A stretch of 64,000 nt of DNA. It comes from Gemmatimonadetes bacterium T265. Its GTDB lineage: Bacteria; Gemmatimonadota; Gemmatimonadetes; Gemmatimonadales; Gemmatimonadaceae. The position numbers were made by a program, and so were the translations under genes. The stretch lies in the NCBI GenBank assembly GCA_019973575.1, contig BPUI01000002.1, forward strand, positions 744,001 through 808,000. Reading direction: 5' to 3'. Below the pieces are notes generated by a model. The model was not told where the DNA came from. It did no database searches and saw only the letters and a list, made by a program, of their open reading frames with translations. Below, piece after piece: positions 1 to 7,051 of the stretch. Position 1 is the stretch's first letter. Every line of letters begins with the position of its first letter.

Positions 1-1187
1 TGACGATCAAGCGCTACCACGAGGCGCGCGGCGAGAAGCACCGCAACGTCTGCCTCATCCCGCAGAGCGCGCACGGCACCAACCCGGCGAGCGCGGTGAT
101 GGCCGGGATGAAAGTCGTCGTCGTGAACACGGCGCCGAACGGGAACGTCGACGTCGACGACCTGCGGAAGAAGGCCGAGCAGCACGCGGGCGACCTCGCG
201 GCGCTGATGATCACGTATCCGAGCACGCACGGCGTCTTCGAGGAGACGGTGCGCGAGGTGTGCGAGGTCGTGCACGCGCACGGCGGGCAGGTGTACATGG
301 ACGGCGCGAACATGAACGCGATGGTCGGCCTCGCGCGTCCGGGCGAAGTCGGCGCCGACGTGTGCCACCTCAACCTGCACAAGACGTTCTGCATCCCGCA
401 CGGCGGTGGCGGCCCGGGGATGGGGCCGATCGGCGTCGCGCCGCAACTCGTGCCGCACCTGCCGGGGCACCCCGTCGTGAGCCCGAAGGGCGACGGCTCC
501 GACCGCGTCGACGGCCCGGTGAGCGCCGCGCCCTGGGGGAGCGCGAGCATCCTGCCGATCTCGTGGGTCTACGTCAGGCTCATGGGCGGCGAGGGCCTAA
601 CCGAGGCGACGAAGGTCGCGATCCTCAACGCGAACTACGTCGCGCACCGCCTGAAGGACGCGTTCCCGGTGCTCTACAAGGGCGCGAACGGGCTCGTCGC
701 GCACGAGTGCATCCTCGACACGCGCGTCGTGAAGCAGGCGAGCGGGGTCGAGGTCGAGGACATCGCGAAGCGGCTGATGGACTACGGCTACCACGCGCCG
801 ACGGTGAGCTTCCCGGTCGCGGGGACGCTGATGATCGAGCCGACGGAGAGCGAGAATCGGGCGGAGCTCGACCGGTTCTGCGACGCGATGCTCAGGATCC
901 GCGAGGAAATCCGCGAGGTCGAGTCGGGCGCGCAGGACCGAGCGGACAATCTGCTGAAGAACGCGCCGCACCCGGCGCCGCGGCTGCTCGCCGACGCGTG
1001 GACGCACGGGTACTCGCGCGAGCGGGCCGCGTACCCGGCGCCGTGGGTGCGGGAGCACAAGTTCTGGCCGAGCGTGGGGCGCGTGGAGAGCGCGTACGGG
1101 GACCGGAACCTGGTGTGCGCGTGCGTCCCGACCGAGGTGTACGCGGACGCGGGGTACGCGGCGTCGCTGGCGCAGGACACGGACTGA
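1..1187 (+). CDS. gcvP: Glycine dehydrogenase (decarboxylating), P protein, 3' part
   Basis: The open frame enters from the left edge (first full codon at base 3) and leaves about 394 C-terminal residues of the PLP-dependent P protein of the glycine cleavage system, which decarboxylates glycine and passes the aminomethyl group to the lipoyl arm of GcvH. Visible are the [10 protein letters not shown] segment, the PLP-lysine motif LNLHKTF (Lys codon at 381-383) followed by a glycine-rich loop, and the C-terminal [12 protein letters not shown] signature. That C-terminus matches the long single-chain GcvP (about 950 residues) better than the short GcvPB subunit. gcvH lies 0.7 kb away on the other strand, so the two are convergent, separated by a membrane protein gene. 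The N-terminal half lies outside the window. Confidence 0.93.
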   Translation, partial: TIKRYHEARGEKHRNVCLIPQSAHGTNPASAVMAGMKVVVVNTAPNGNVDVDDLRKKAEQHAGDLAALMITYPSTHGVFEETVREVCEVVHAHGGQVYMDGANMNAMVGLARPGEVGADVCHLNLHKTFCIPHGGGGPGMGPIGVAPQLVPHLPGHPVVSPKGDGSDRVDGPVSAAPWGSASILPISWVYVRLMGGEGLTEATKVAILNANYVAHRLKDAFPVLYKGANGLVAHECILDTRVVKQASGVEVEDIAKRLMDYGYHAPTVSFPVAGTLMIEPTESENRAELDRFCDAMLRIREEIREVESGAQDRADNLLKNAPHPAPRLLADAWTHGYSRERAAYPAPWVREHKFWPSVGRVESAYGDRNLVCACVPTEVYADAGYAASLAQDTD

Positions 1188-1246
1188 CGCCGGGGTGTTA
1201 GGCCGTACGGGGCGGGGGGCGCGCCGCCCGCGCGCGGCTCCCGCCG

Positions 1247-1870
1247 TCAGTTCCGGAGCCGTGTGATCGCCGAGTCGATGCGGGGCAGCAGCGTGTCGTA
1301 CGCGGCGAGGATCTGCGGCTCCTGGTAGGTCGCCGCGTCGACGGTGTACGCTTGCAGCGTCCTCGCGAGAGGCAGCGGGTCGTTTTGCCCGAGGGCGGTG
1401 GGGCTGACCACGTTCTGCAGCGTGATGTCGCCGTAGCGTGCCAGCGACTCCTGGTTCTCGTACAGGTCGGCGATGGCGAAGGCGAGCGACGGCTCGAGGT
1501 ACGTCAGCGACTGGTTCCCGAGCGCGAGCTGCCACGCCGCGTGGCGGAACGTGGACGGGCTCAGCCCGTTGAGGTGGACGCGCGCGGCGAACTCGTTGGT
1601 CGTCTTCGGGGGTCTCCCGCTCGCGTTCAGCGCGGCGATGTCGTCGCGCAGCGCGGCGTGGACCGCGTGCGTGGTGCGGAGCCGCGCCCGGTTGCGCCGG
1701 ATCTCGTCGCGGAAGTTGAGGAGCGTCGCGCGCGCCGCCTCGCGGTGGCTGCGCTCCTCCTTCCACGCGTCGGCGCGGTTGCCGAGGTACACGCCGGCCG
1801 CGACGAAGAAGAGCTGCGCGACGAGGGTGCCCGCGCGCTCGAGCAGGCGCCACTCGGACGCGCGCGACAC
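1247..1870 (-). CDS. Membrane-anchored helical protein, DUF6090-like
   Basis: This 207-residue protein has one N-terminal hydrophobic segment (about residues 13-29), followed by an Asn-Arg-x-x-x-Trp-Lys-Glu stretch and a mostly helical, charged domain. That layout (single membrane helix, N/DxWxE motif, then a helical region beginning with a Leu-Arg-rich stretch) resembles the DUF6090-type proteins common in Bacteroidota and Gemmatimonadota, whose function is unknown. The family match is from memory of the pattern and is tentative. It begins 7 bases after the gcvH stop on the same strand, so the two are probably co-transcribed. It ends about 60 bases from the convergent gcvP stop. No catalytic motif is visible. 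Confidence 0.6.
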   Translation of the reverse strand: MSRASEWRLLERAGTLVAQLFFVAAGVYLGNRADAWKEERSHREAARATLLNFRDEIRRNRARLRTTHAVHAALRDDIAALNASGRPPKTTNEFAARVHLNGLSPSTFRHAAWQLALGNQSLTYLEPSLAFAIADLYENQESLARYGDITLQNVVSPTALGQNDPLPLARTLQAYTVDAATYQEPQILAAYDTLLPRIDSAITRLRN

Positions 1871-1877
1871 GCGGCTG

Positions 1878-2267
1878 TTAGGCCCCGACGAGCTGCCCGT
1901 ACGCCGCCGCGTCCATGAGGGCCGAGCGGTCCGCGTCGCCCGCGACGCGGACCTTCACCATCCAGCCGTCGCCGTACGGGTCGCCGTTCACGAGGGCCGG
2001 CTCGCCGTCGAGCCGCGGGTTGACTTCGACGACCTCGCCCGCGACGGGCATGTACAGCTCGCTCACCGCCTTGACGGCCTCGATGGTGCCGAACGTCTCG
2101 TTCGCGCCGAACGTCGCGCCCGGCTTGGGGAGGTCGAGGTAGACGACGTCGCCGAGCTCGCCCTGCGCGTAGTCCGTGATGCCGACGACGACGACCGCGG
2201 GGTCGTCGGTGGCCTTCACGTACTCGTGCTCTTTGGTGTAGTGCAGGTCGGCGGGGAAGTTGGCCAC
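1878..2267 (-). CDS. gcvH: Glycine cleavage system H protein
   Basis: A 129-residue lipoyl carrier, full family length. It shuttles the methylamine group of glycine from GcvP to GcvT and presents the dihydrolipoyl arm to the L protein. The lipoyl-attachment hairpin ETFGTIEAVKAVSEL is clear, with the modified lysine at residue 66, preceded by the GITDYAQGELGDVVYLDLP segment typical of H proteins. The start is a GTG with a CGGAG element about 10 bases upstream. The stop TAA is formed by a GCCTAAC heptamer, a motif repeated through the window. gcvP is convergent on the opposite strand; no gcvT is in the window. Confidence 0.96.
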   Translation of the reverse strand: MANFPADLHYTKEHEYVKATDDPAVVVVGITDYAQGELGDVVYLDLPKPGATFGANETFGTIEAVKAVSELYMPVAGEVVEVNPRLDGEPALVNGDPYGDGWMVKVRVAGDADRSALMDAAAYGQLVGA

Positions 2268-2311
2268 GGCGTGCTCCGGGTAGGCGAGGGGCGGACGGAT
2301 CGCGCGCCAGT

Positions 2312-2920
2312 CTAGGCCGCGACCGCGCGGGCTTCAAGCGCCCGCCACACCTCGTCGACGCGCGCGGCGAGCGCGTCGCGGCCGCCGGTGTTTTCGACCA
2401 CGTAGTCCGAGCGCGCGCGCTTCAACTCGGCCGGCATCTGCGCGGCGATCATCGCCATCGCCTCGTCGGCGCGCAGGCCGCGGTCGCGCACGAGCCGCTC
2501 GAGGCGCAGCTCGCGCGGCGCGTCCACCAACACGACCGTGTCGACCTCCGCGGCGAGGTCACGCTCGAAAAGGAGTGGCACGTCGTAGATCACGACGCGG
2601 TCGCCGCGCGCGCGCGCGGCGGCGACCGCGTCGTCGCGCAGGCGCGCGACCTCGGGGTGGACGATCGCGTTGAGTGCCTCGAGCTCGTCGCCCGCGCCGA
2701 ACACGCGTGCGCGCAGCGCGGCGCGTTCGAGCGTGCCGTCGGGCGCGAGGACGTCGCGTCCCCACCGCCCGACGATCGCGGCGAGGGCGGCCGAGCCCGG
2801 CCGCACCGCGTCGCGCGCGAGCACGTCGGCGTCGACGACGGCCGCGCCGCGCGCGGCGAAGAGGCGTGCGGCGGTCGACTTCCCCGCCGCAATGTTGCCC
2901 GTAAGGCCGACGAGAAGCAT
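2312..2920 (-). CDS. coaE: Dephospho-CoA kinase
   Basis: 202 residues, the usual CoaE length. It catalyses the last step of coenzyme A synthesis, ATP-dependent phosphorylation of the ribose 3'-OH of dephospho-CoA. The P-loop G8-N-I-A-A-G-K-S-T16 is at the N-terminus, followed by the VVDADVLARDAV segment characteristic of the family (around residues 28-39), a helical CoA-binding region and the LLFE motif. ATG start. It lies between gcvH and tdk on the minus strand with gaps of 44 and 77 bases, in a run of small metabolic genes. Confidence 0.95.
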   Translation of the reverse strand: MLLVGLTGNIAAGKSTAARLFAARGAAVVDADVLARDAVRPGSAALAAIVGRWGRDVLAPDGTLERAALRARVFGAGDELEALNAIVHPEVARLRDDAVAAARARGDRVVIYDVPLLFERDLAAEVDTVVLVDAPRELRLERLVRDRGLRADEAMAMIAAQMPAELKRARSDYVVENTGGRDALAARVDEVWRALEARAVAA

Positions 2921-2997
2921 GCGCGAAACTACGGCCGGCGGCCGGGGCGAACAATAGTCACGTGCGACAAACGCGGTGCGGCAGATCTGCTACTGGG

Positions 2998-3609
2998 TCA
3001 GAGAAGGCGCCCCTGCGCGTCGTCGCGCCGGGGCACTTCGTGGCACGCGCGGCAGCGCGCCTCGTACGTGTCGGCCGCGCCGACCATGATCGTCGGCGAG
3101 TCGTAGGACGCAGGGCGGCCGCCGATGAGCCGCTGGTTGCGGCTGGCCGGCGCGCCGCAGAGCACGCAGATCGCGTGCAGCTTGTCGACGACTTCGGCGA
3201 CCGCCATGAGCTGCGGCATCGCGCCGAACGGCTCGCCGCGGAAGTCGGTGTCGGTCCCGGCGAGGACGACGCGCCGCCCGCGCGCGGCGAGCGCGGTCGC
3301 GACGTCGACGATCGCCGTGTCGAGGAACTGCGCCTCGTCGACCGCGACGACCTGCGCGCCCGGGTCGAGGCGGAGCATGAGCTGCCGCGCCGAGTCGATC
3401 GGCACCGCCTCGACCGTGCGGCGGTCGTGGCTCGACACGGCGAACACGCCCGCGTAGCGCGCGTCGAGGTGCGACTTGAACACCTGGACGCGCCGCTTCG
3501 CGATGAGCGCGCGCCGCACGCGCCGGATCAACTCCTCGCTCTTGCCGCTGAACATCACGCCGGCGACGACCTCGATCCAGCCGCCGGCGGTCTGGAACCC
3601 GTCTGGCAC
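2998..3609 (-). CDS. tdk: Thymidine kinase
   Basis: 203 residues, type II (TK1-like) thymidine kinase of the dTMP salvage pathway. The P-loop [11 protein letters not shown] spans residues 17-27 (Lys23), the DEAQF motif with the catalytic glutamate is at 91-95, and the structural zinc site is complete: C148-x2-C151 and C186-x2-C189. The lasso region with RNQRLIGG follows the first cysteine pair, and Tyr/Ser-rich residues follow it. GTG start. Only 12 bases separate it from the upstream DbpA-domain gene, so the two likely share a transcript. Confidence 0.95.
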   Translation of the reverse strand: MPDGFQTAGGWIEVVAGVMFSGKSEELIRRVRRALIAKRRVQVFKSHLDARYAGVFAVSSHDRRTVEAVPIDSARQLMLRLDPGAQVVAVDEAQFLDTAIVDVATALAARGRRVVLAGTDTDFRGEPFGAMPQLMAVAEVVDKLHAICVLCGAPASRNQRLIGGRPASYDSPTIMVGAADTYEARCRACHEVPRRDDAQGRLL

Positions 3610-3621
3610 GCGCGCCGGCCG

Positions 3622-5541
3622 TCAGCGTTCGGCGACGTCGTCGGGCGTCCCGCCGTGGGCTTCGCCGCGGGCGTCGTCGCCGCGCGGCGCGACGTTAGGC
3701 CGCGCGCGCCGCAGCCGCTCCGCGCGCTCCGCCCACTCGCCGCGCTGCTCGGCCCGCTCGCCGACGCCGCGGTCGTCGGGCACGCCGAACCCGCGGGGCC
3801 CGTCGCGGTTGGCGTCGAACCCGCGTCCGCCGCCGCTGAATCCGCCGCTGCCGAAGCCGCCGCGCGGGCGGTCGCCGCGCTCGGGGCGATCGCCCCGTTC
3901 GGCCCGGTCGCCGCGGTCGGGACGGTCCCCGCCGCGCGGCGCGCGCGGCCCGCGTGCGTCGCCCCGGCCGCCCGGCCCACCGCGCCCGGCACCGCCGGGC
4001 GGCGCGTCGCGTTCGGGCCGCACTGCGACGCGCCGCCCGCGGATCATCGTCCCGTTCAGCTTCGCGATCACCCGCTCGGCCGTCGCCGCGTCGACTTCGA
4101 CCAGCGAGAAGTTGTCGCGGAGCTCGATCCGTCCGATCTTGTCGCTCGTGATCCCGGCCTCGCCCGCGATCGCGCCGACGAGGTCGCCCGCGCGCACCTC
4201 GTCGCGCGTGCCGACCGTGAAGAACAGCCGGACGGTGCCCTTCGGCGGGGGGGCCGCGGGACCAGCGCCCGCCGTGACAGCCGCCGCCGGTGCGGGTGCG
4301 GTCGCGTGTCGGGCACGCTCGCGTTCCAGGATGCGTACGGCCGCCGCGGCGAGGTCGGCCGCGTCGTAGTCGGCGAGCAGCGGCTCGAGCGCGACGACCT
4401 CGCGCGGGGGGAGCCCGCGCTCGAGTTCGGCACGCAACTCACCACGCAATGCCTCGTCGCGCCCCCGGGCGCGGCGCGCGGCGTCGCCGAGGGTGAGCGG
4501 GCGCACGGCGCCCCCGACGAGCGTGCGGAGCGCCGCGAGTTGGCGCGGCTGCACGAGCGCGACCGTCTGGCTGGGCTGGGCGGCGAGCACGCGGTCGAGC
4601 GCCTCGCGCGTCGTCGGCACGTCGTAGAGCACGGCGAGCGCGACATGCGCCGGGAGCGCCGCGTCGCGCACGAGCGTGAGCGCGCCCGCGACCGCGGCGG
4701 CCGGCGCCGCGGCGAGCGCGTCCGCGCCGTGCGAATCAGCGGCGGTGTCGGGTCCGGCCTCGTCGGCCGGCGCGGTCGCCAGGCTCGGGTAGCCGAGCGT
4801 GGCGCGCAGGTGTCGCACCTCGCGCTCCGACGGCTCGCTCGCGACGACGACGGCCGCGGTCACGGGGTCGAGTTCGTCGAGGACGCGGCGGAGCGCCGCC
4901 GGGCGTGCGGCCGTGGCCGTGAGTACGTAGCCGATCGGCGCGGCGACGGGCGCCCCCGCCGCGGCGCCGTCGACGCGGCGCGCGCGCCAGAGGACGCGTT
5001 CGGCGAGGGCCTCGACGGCGTCGGTCATCTGTGCGGCGACGAGGATGCGAGCCGCCTCGCGCGGCACCTCCGCGAGCACGGCCTCGAGGTCGGCCGCGTC
5101 GGGGGAGGCGAGGATTTCGTCGGCCCAGGCGATCGCGAGCGTGCGCACGCCGTCGAGCTTGAGCGCCGCGCCGCGCACGAGGGCGGCGAGCGCGGCCGGT
5201 GTGCCGGCGACCGCCGCGGGCATGGAGCCGGCCGCCTGCCGCGCCGCGAGCTGGCGGGCGGCGCGCTCGGCGCGGCCGACGGGGAGCACGAGCGGGGTGC
5301 CACCCGCCTCGCCGCCGCCGCGGCGGGCGAGGGCGAGGTCGGCGACGGCGAGCGCCGTCTCGGGATCTGGCGTGACGACGAGAAGTTGCGGGCCACCCGC
5401 CTGGGGGTCGAGCCGGTCGAGCGGGGCGCCGAGGAAGGTGGGGATCGTGCCCCAGTCCTGCGGCAGCGTGTAGACGAGGTGCTGCGCGCGGCTGGCGGCG
5501 GGCGCGCTCTGCTCGGTGTCGGTCTCGGTCGTCTCGGTCAT
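3622..5541 (-). CDS. Degenerate DEAD-box-like protein with DbpA RNA-binding domain and RGG tail
   Basis: The ATG at 5541 was chosen because GGGAGAG precedes it by about 6 bases; this gives 639 residues. Residues about 437-510 form a DbpA-type RNA-binding domain (VRLFFTVGTRDEVRAGDLVG, then NGTMIRGRRVAV), and 511-639 is an Arg/Gly/Asp-rich RGG tail. The N-terminal 350 residues follow the order of DEAD-box helicase motifs but in decayed form: TPDPETALAVADLA (57-70) where motif Ia should be, GTPAAL (113-118) for motif Ib, AWADEIL (138-144) for DEAD, VAAQMT for SAT, and LVRDAALPAHVALAVLYDVP for motif V. No Walker A GKT is present, so ATPase activity is unlikely. It is probably a ribosome- or rRNA-associated RNA-binding protein derived from a helicase; this is inference. 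A G7 tract lies in the linker at about 4247. Confidence 0.75.
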   Translation of the reverse strand: MTETTETDTEQSAPAASRAQHLVYTLPQDWGTIPTFLGAPLDRLDPQAGGPQLLVVTPDPETALAVADLALARRGGGEAGGTPLVLPVGRAERAARQLAARQAAGSMPAAVAGTPAALAALVRGAALKLDGVRTLAIAWADEILASPDAADLEAVLAEVPREAARILVAAQMTDAVEALAERVLWRARRVDGAAAGAPVAAPIGYVLTATAARPAALRRVLDELDPVTAAVVVASEPSEREVRHLRATLGYPSLATAPADEAGPDTAADSHGADALAAAPAAAVAGALTLVRDAALPAHVALAVLYDVPTTREALDRVLAAQPSQTVALVQPRQLAALRTLVGGAVRPLTLGDAARRARGRDEALRGELRAELERGLPPREVVALEPLLADYDAADLAAAAVRILERERARHATAPAPAAAVTAGAGPAAPPPKGTVRLFFTVGTRDEVRAGDLVGAIAGEAGITSDKIGRIELRDNFSLVEVDAATAERVIAKLNGTMIRGRRVAVRPERDAPPGGAGRGGPGGRGDARGPRAPRGGDRPDRGDRAERGDRPERGDRPRGGFGSGGFSGGGRGFDANRDGPRGFGVPDDRGVGERAEQRGEWAERAERLRRARPNVAPRGDDARGEAHGGTPDDVAER

Positions 5542-5679
5542 GTCTCTCCCAGGGTGGTGCTCGCAACTGCTCCCAGGCCGGCGCGCACGCCGGACCACGC
5601 GCGGTCCGATCACTTGTCAACACGCGAAGGCCCCGGGACCCCGTTGGGTCCGGCCGCGCGCGGGGCGGAAACATAGCGC

Positions 5680-5685
5680 TATCTT
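5680..5685 (+). promoter_or_regulatory. Putative -10 element for the RAM-domain gene
   Basis: TATCTT lies 7 bases before the ATG at 5693, in an otherwise G+C-rich stretch. A start of transcription 7-8 bases downstream of this box would fall on or next to the ATG, so the mRNA would be leaderless, which fits the absence of a Shine-Dalgarno sequence. No convincing -35 box at normal spacing was found, so this is weak. Confidence 0.35.
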
Positions 5686-5692
5686 CTGCCGC

Positions 5693-5971
5693 ATGATCAC
5701 GACGATCGTGCTCATCAAGGCCGACCCGAAGTCGATCGTCGGGGCCGCCACGCGCATCGCCGGGTTCGACGGCGTGCACGAGGTCTACTCGGTCTCGGGC
5801 GAGTGGGACCTCGTCGCGGTCGTGCGCGTCGCGGAGTACGAGCGGATCGCCGACGTCGTGACGCACCAGATCGCGGGGGTGCCCGGCGTCGTGCGGACGC
5901 AGACGCTGACCGCGTTCCGCACCTACTCGAAGGCCGACCTCGAGCAGGCGTGGGACATCGGGGTCGAGTGA
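5693..5971 (+). CDS. Stand-alone Lrp/AsnC ligand-binding (RAM) domain protein
   Basis: 92 residues, equal to just the C-terminal RAM domain of Lrp/AsnC regulators, without the DNA-binding helix-turn-helix. The pattern is typical: hydrophobic first strand MITTIVLIKAD, helix, GVHEVYSVSGEWDLVAVVR, a second helix, then VRTQTLTAF. Stand-alone RAM proteins form rings and bind amino acids; they may act as metabolic sensors or modulate full-length Lrp proteins. The start is the first ATG after a possible TATCTT promoter box. It is divergent from the DbpA-domain gene and 29 bases before the NurA-like gene on the same strand. Confidence 0.85.
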   Translation: MITTIVLIKADPKSIVGAATRIAGFDGVHEVYSVSGEWDLVAVVRVAEYERIADVVTHQIAGVPGVVRTQTLTAFRTYSKADLEQAWDIGVE

Positions 5972-6000
5972 CGCCCGCCGCACCGCGCGCCGCCTAACGC

Positions 6001-7011
6001 GTGCAGCCGAGCGTCCACGACGTCCGCCGCCGGCTCGGCGTGCTGTTGCCGGCGGCCGCGCTGGCCGGCGCCGACGACGGCCCGGGGCTCGAGCGGACGG
6101 CCGGGCCGCCGGTCGACCCGCCGCGGGTGCGCGCGGCCGCGCCCGTCGAAGGGCACGCCGTGCGGGCGCGCCCCGTGCCGCCCGCGCCCGGCGCGGAGGA
6201 CGGCTTCGCGGCATTCCTCGACGGGACCCAGCACTCGCGCGTGATCGGGTACGTCGACGGGCTGCCGGTCGTGCACGGGACGGTGGCGGCGGTCGTGCGC
6301 GTGCGCCGCAATCGACGCCTCACGACCTGGGGTCGCGGGCCGGTGGTCGAGCGGCGGGTGTACGCGCCGCTCGCCTGCTTCGCCGCGGCGCCCCGGGCGG
6401 CGCTCGACGCGCTCGCGCGCGAGCTCGGACTCGACCTCGTCGACACGGCGGAGCTCCGCCCGGGCGACGACGTCGTCCCGGCGCACCCGTTCGCGGTGAG
6501 CGACCGCGCGCTCGGGATGGTGAAGGAAGACCGCGAGCGGGCGGAGAAGTCGCTCGCCGAGCGCTGGTGCAGGCAGGAGCACGAGCCGCTATTCGTCGAC
6601 GGCGGGATCCAGGAGAGCGAGGTCGTCGCGCGCGCGGCGTGCGTGGCCGGCGTGGTCAAGAGCCACCGCACGCTCTACGTCGACGCGGACGCGTTGCGCA
6701 CGGTGCTCGCCCTCCGCCAGGGCGAGCGCTCGACGGCGTTCCTCGTCGGCAGCGCGCGCCGCACGGCGGTGGCGAGCTGGTACCTGCGGCTGCGCGACCC
6801 GTCCGGTCGCGACCCGATGTGGGGGCTCGTACGGGTCGAGGCCGCCGCGCCCGACGCGGGGGACGCGCCCGACGCGTTCACCGCGCGCGTCGACCGGCTG
6901 TCGCGCTGGGTGCTCGCGGAGGCCGCGCCGCTCTCGCTGCCGGACGCGCGGTGGGACAAGCTCGCCTACGGGGTGCACGACTGCGAGCAGTTCCTTCGCG
7001 CGGTGTGTTAG
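6001..7011 (+). CDS. NurA-like nuclease domain protein (tentative)
   Basis: A 336-residue protein with GTG start. Features resembling the NurA 5'-3' nuclease fold are an acidic Asp-Gly motif in FLDGTQHS (Asp74), a second hydrophobic-Asp-Gly-Gly motif FVDGGI (Asp200), the GVVKSHRTLYVD segment with Lys220, the strand pattern WGLVRVE (274-280), and an Asp/Lys-rich C-terminal helix. NurA usually works with the HerA/FtsK-like ATPase in end resection, but no such gene is in the window. The first 60 residues are Ala/Pro-rich and probably disordered. The TAG stop lies within a GTTAGGC heptamer. The family call rests on motif pattern only; it could be a different RNase H-like fold protein. Confidence 0.45.
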   Translation: MQPSVHDVRRRLGVLLPAAALAGADDGPGLERTAGPPVDPPRVRAAAPVEGHAVRARPVPPAPGAEDGFAAFLDGTQHSRVIGYVDGLPVVHGTVAAVVRVRRNRRLTTWGRGPVVERRVYAPLACFAAAPRAALDALARELGLDLVDTAELRPGDDVVPAHPFAVSDRALGMVKEDRERAEKSLAERWCRQEHEPLFVDGGIQESEVVARAACVAGVVKSHRTLYVDADALRTVLALRQGERSTAFLVGSARRTAVASWYLRLRDPSGRDPMWGLVRVEAAAPDAGDAPDAFTARVDRLSRWVLAEAAPLSLPDARWDKLAYGVHDCEQFLRAVC

Positions 7012-7051
7012 GCCGGACGGCGTTGGGCGGCGCGGCGCGTGCGTTAGGCGT

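Noticed and set aside
2962-5676. A 904-residue plus-strand frame opposite tdk and the DbpA-domain gene
   Set aside because: It lies antisense to well-supported genes, is low-complexity Arg/Ala/Val-rich, and has no domain; high G+C makes long open antisense frames common.
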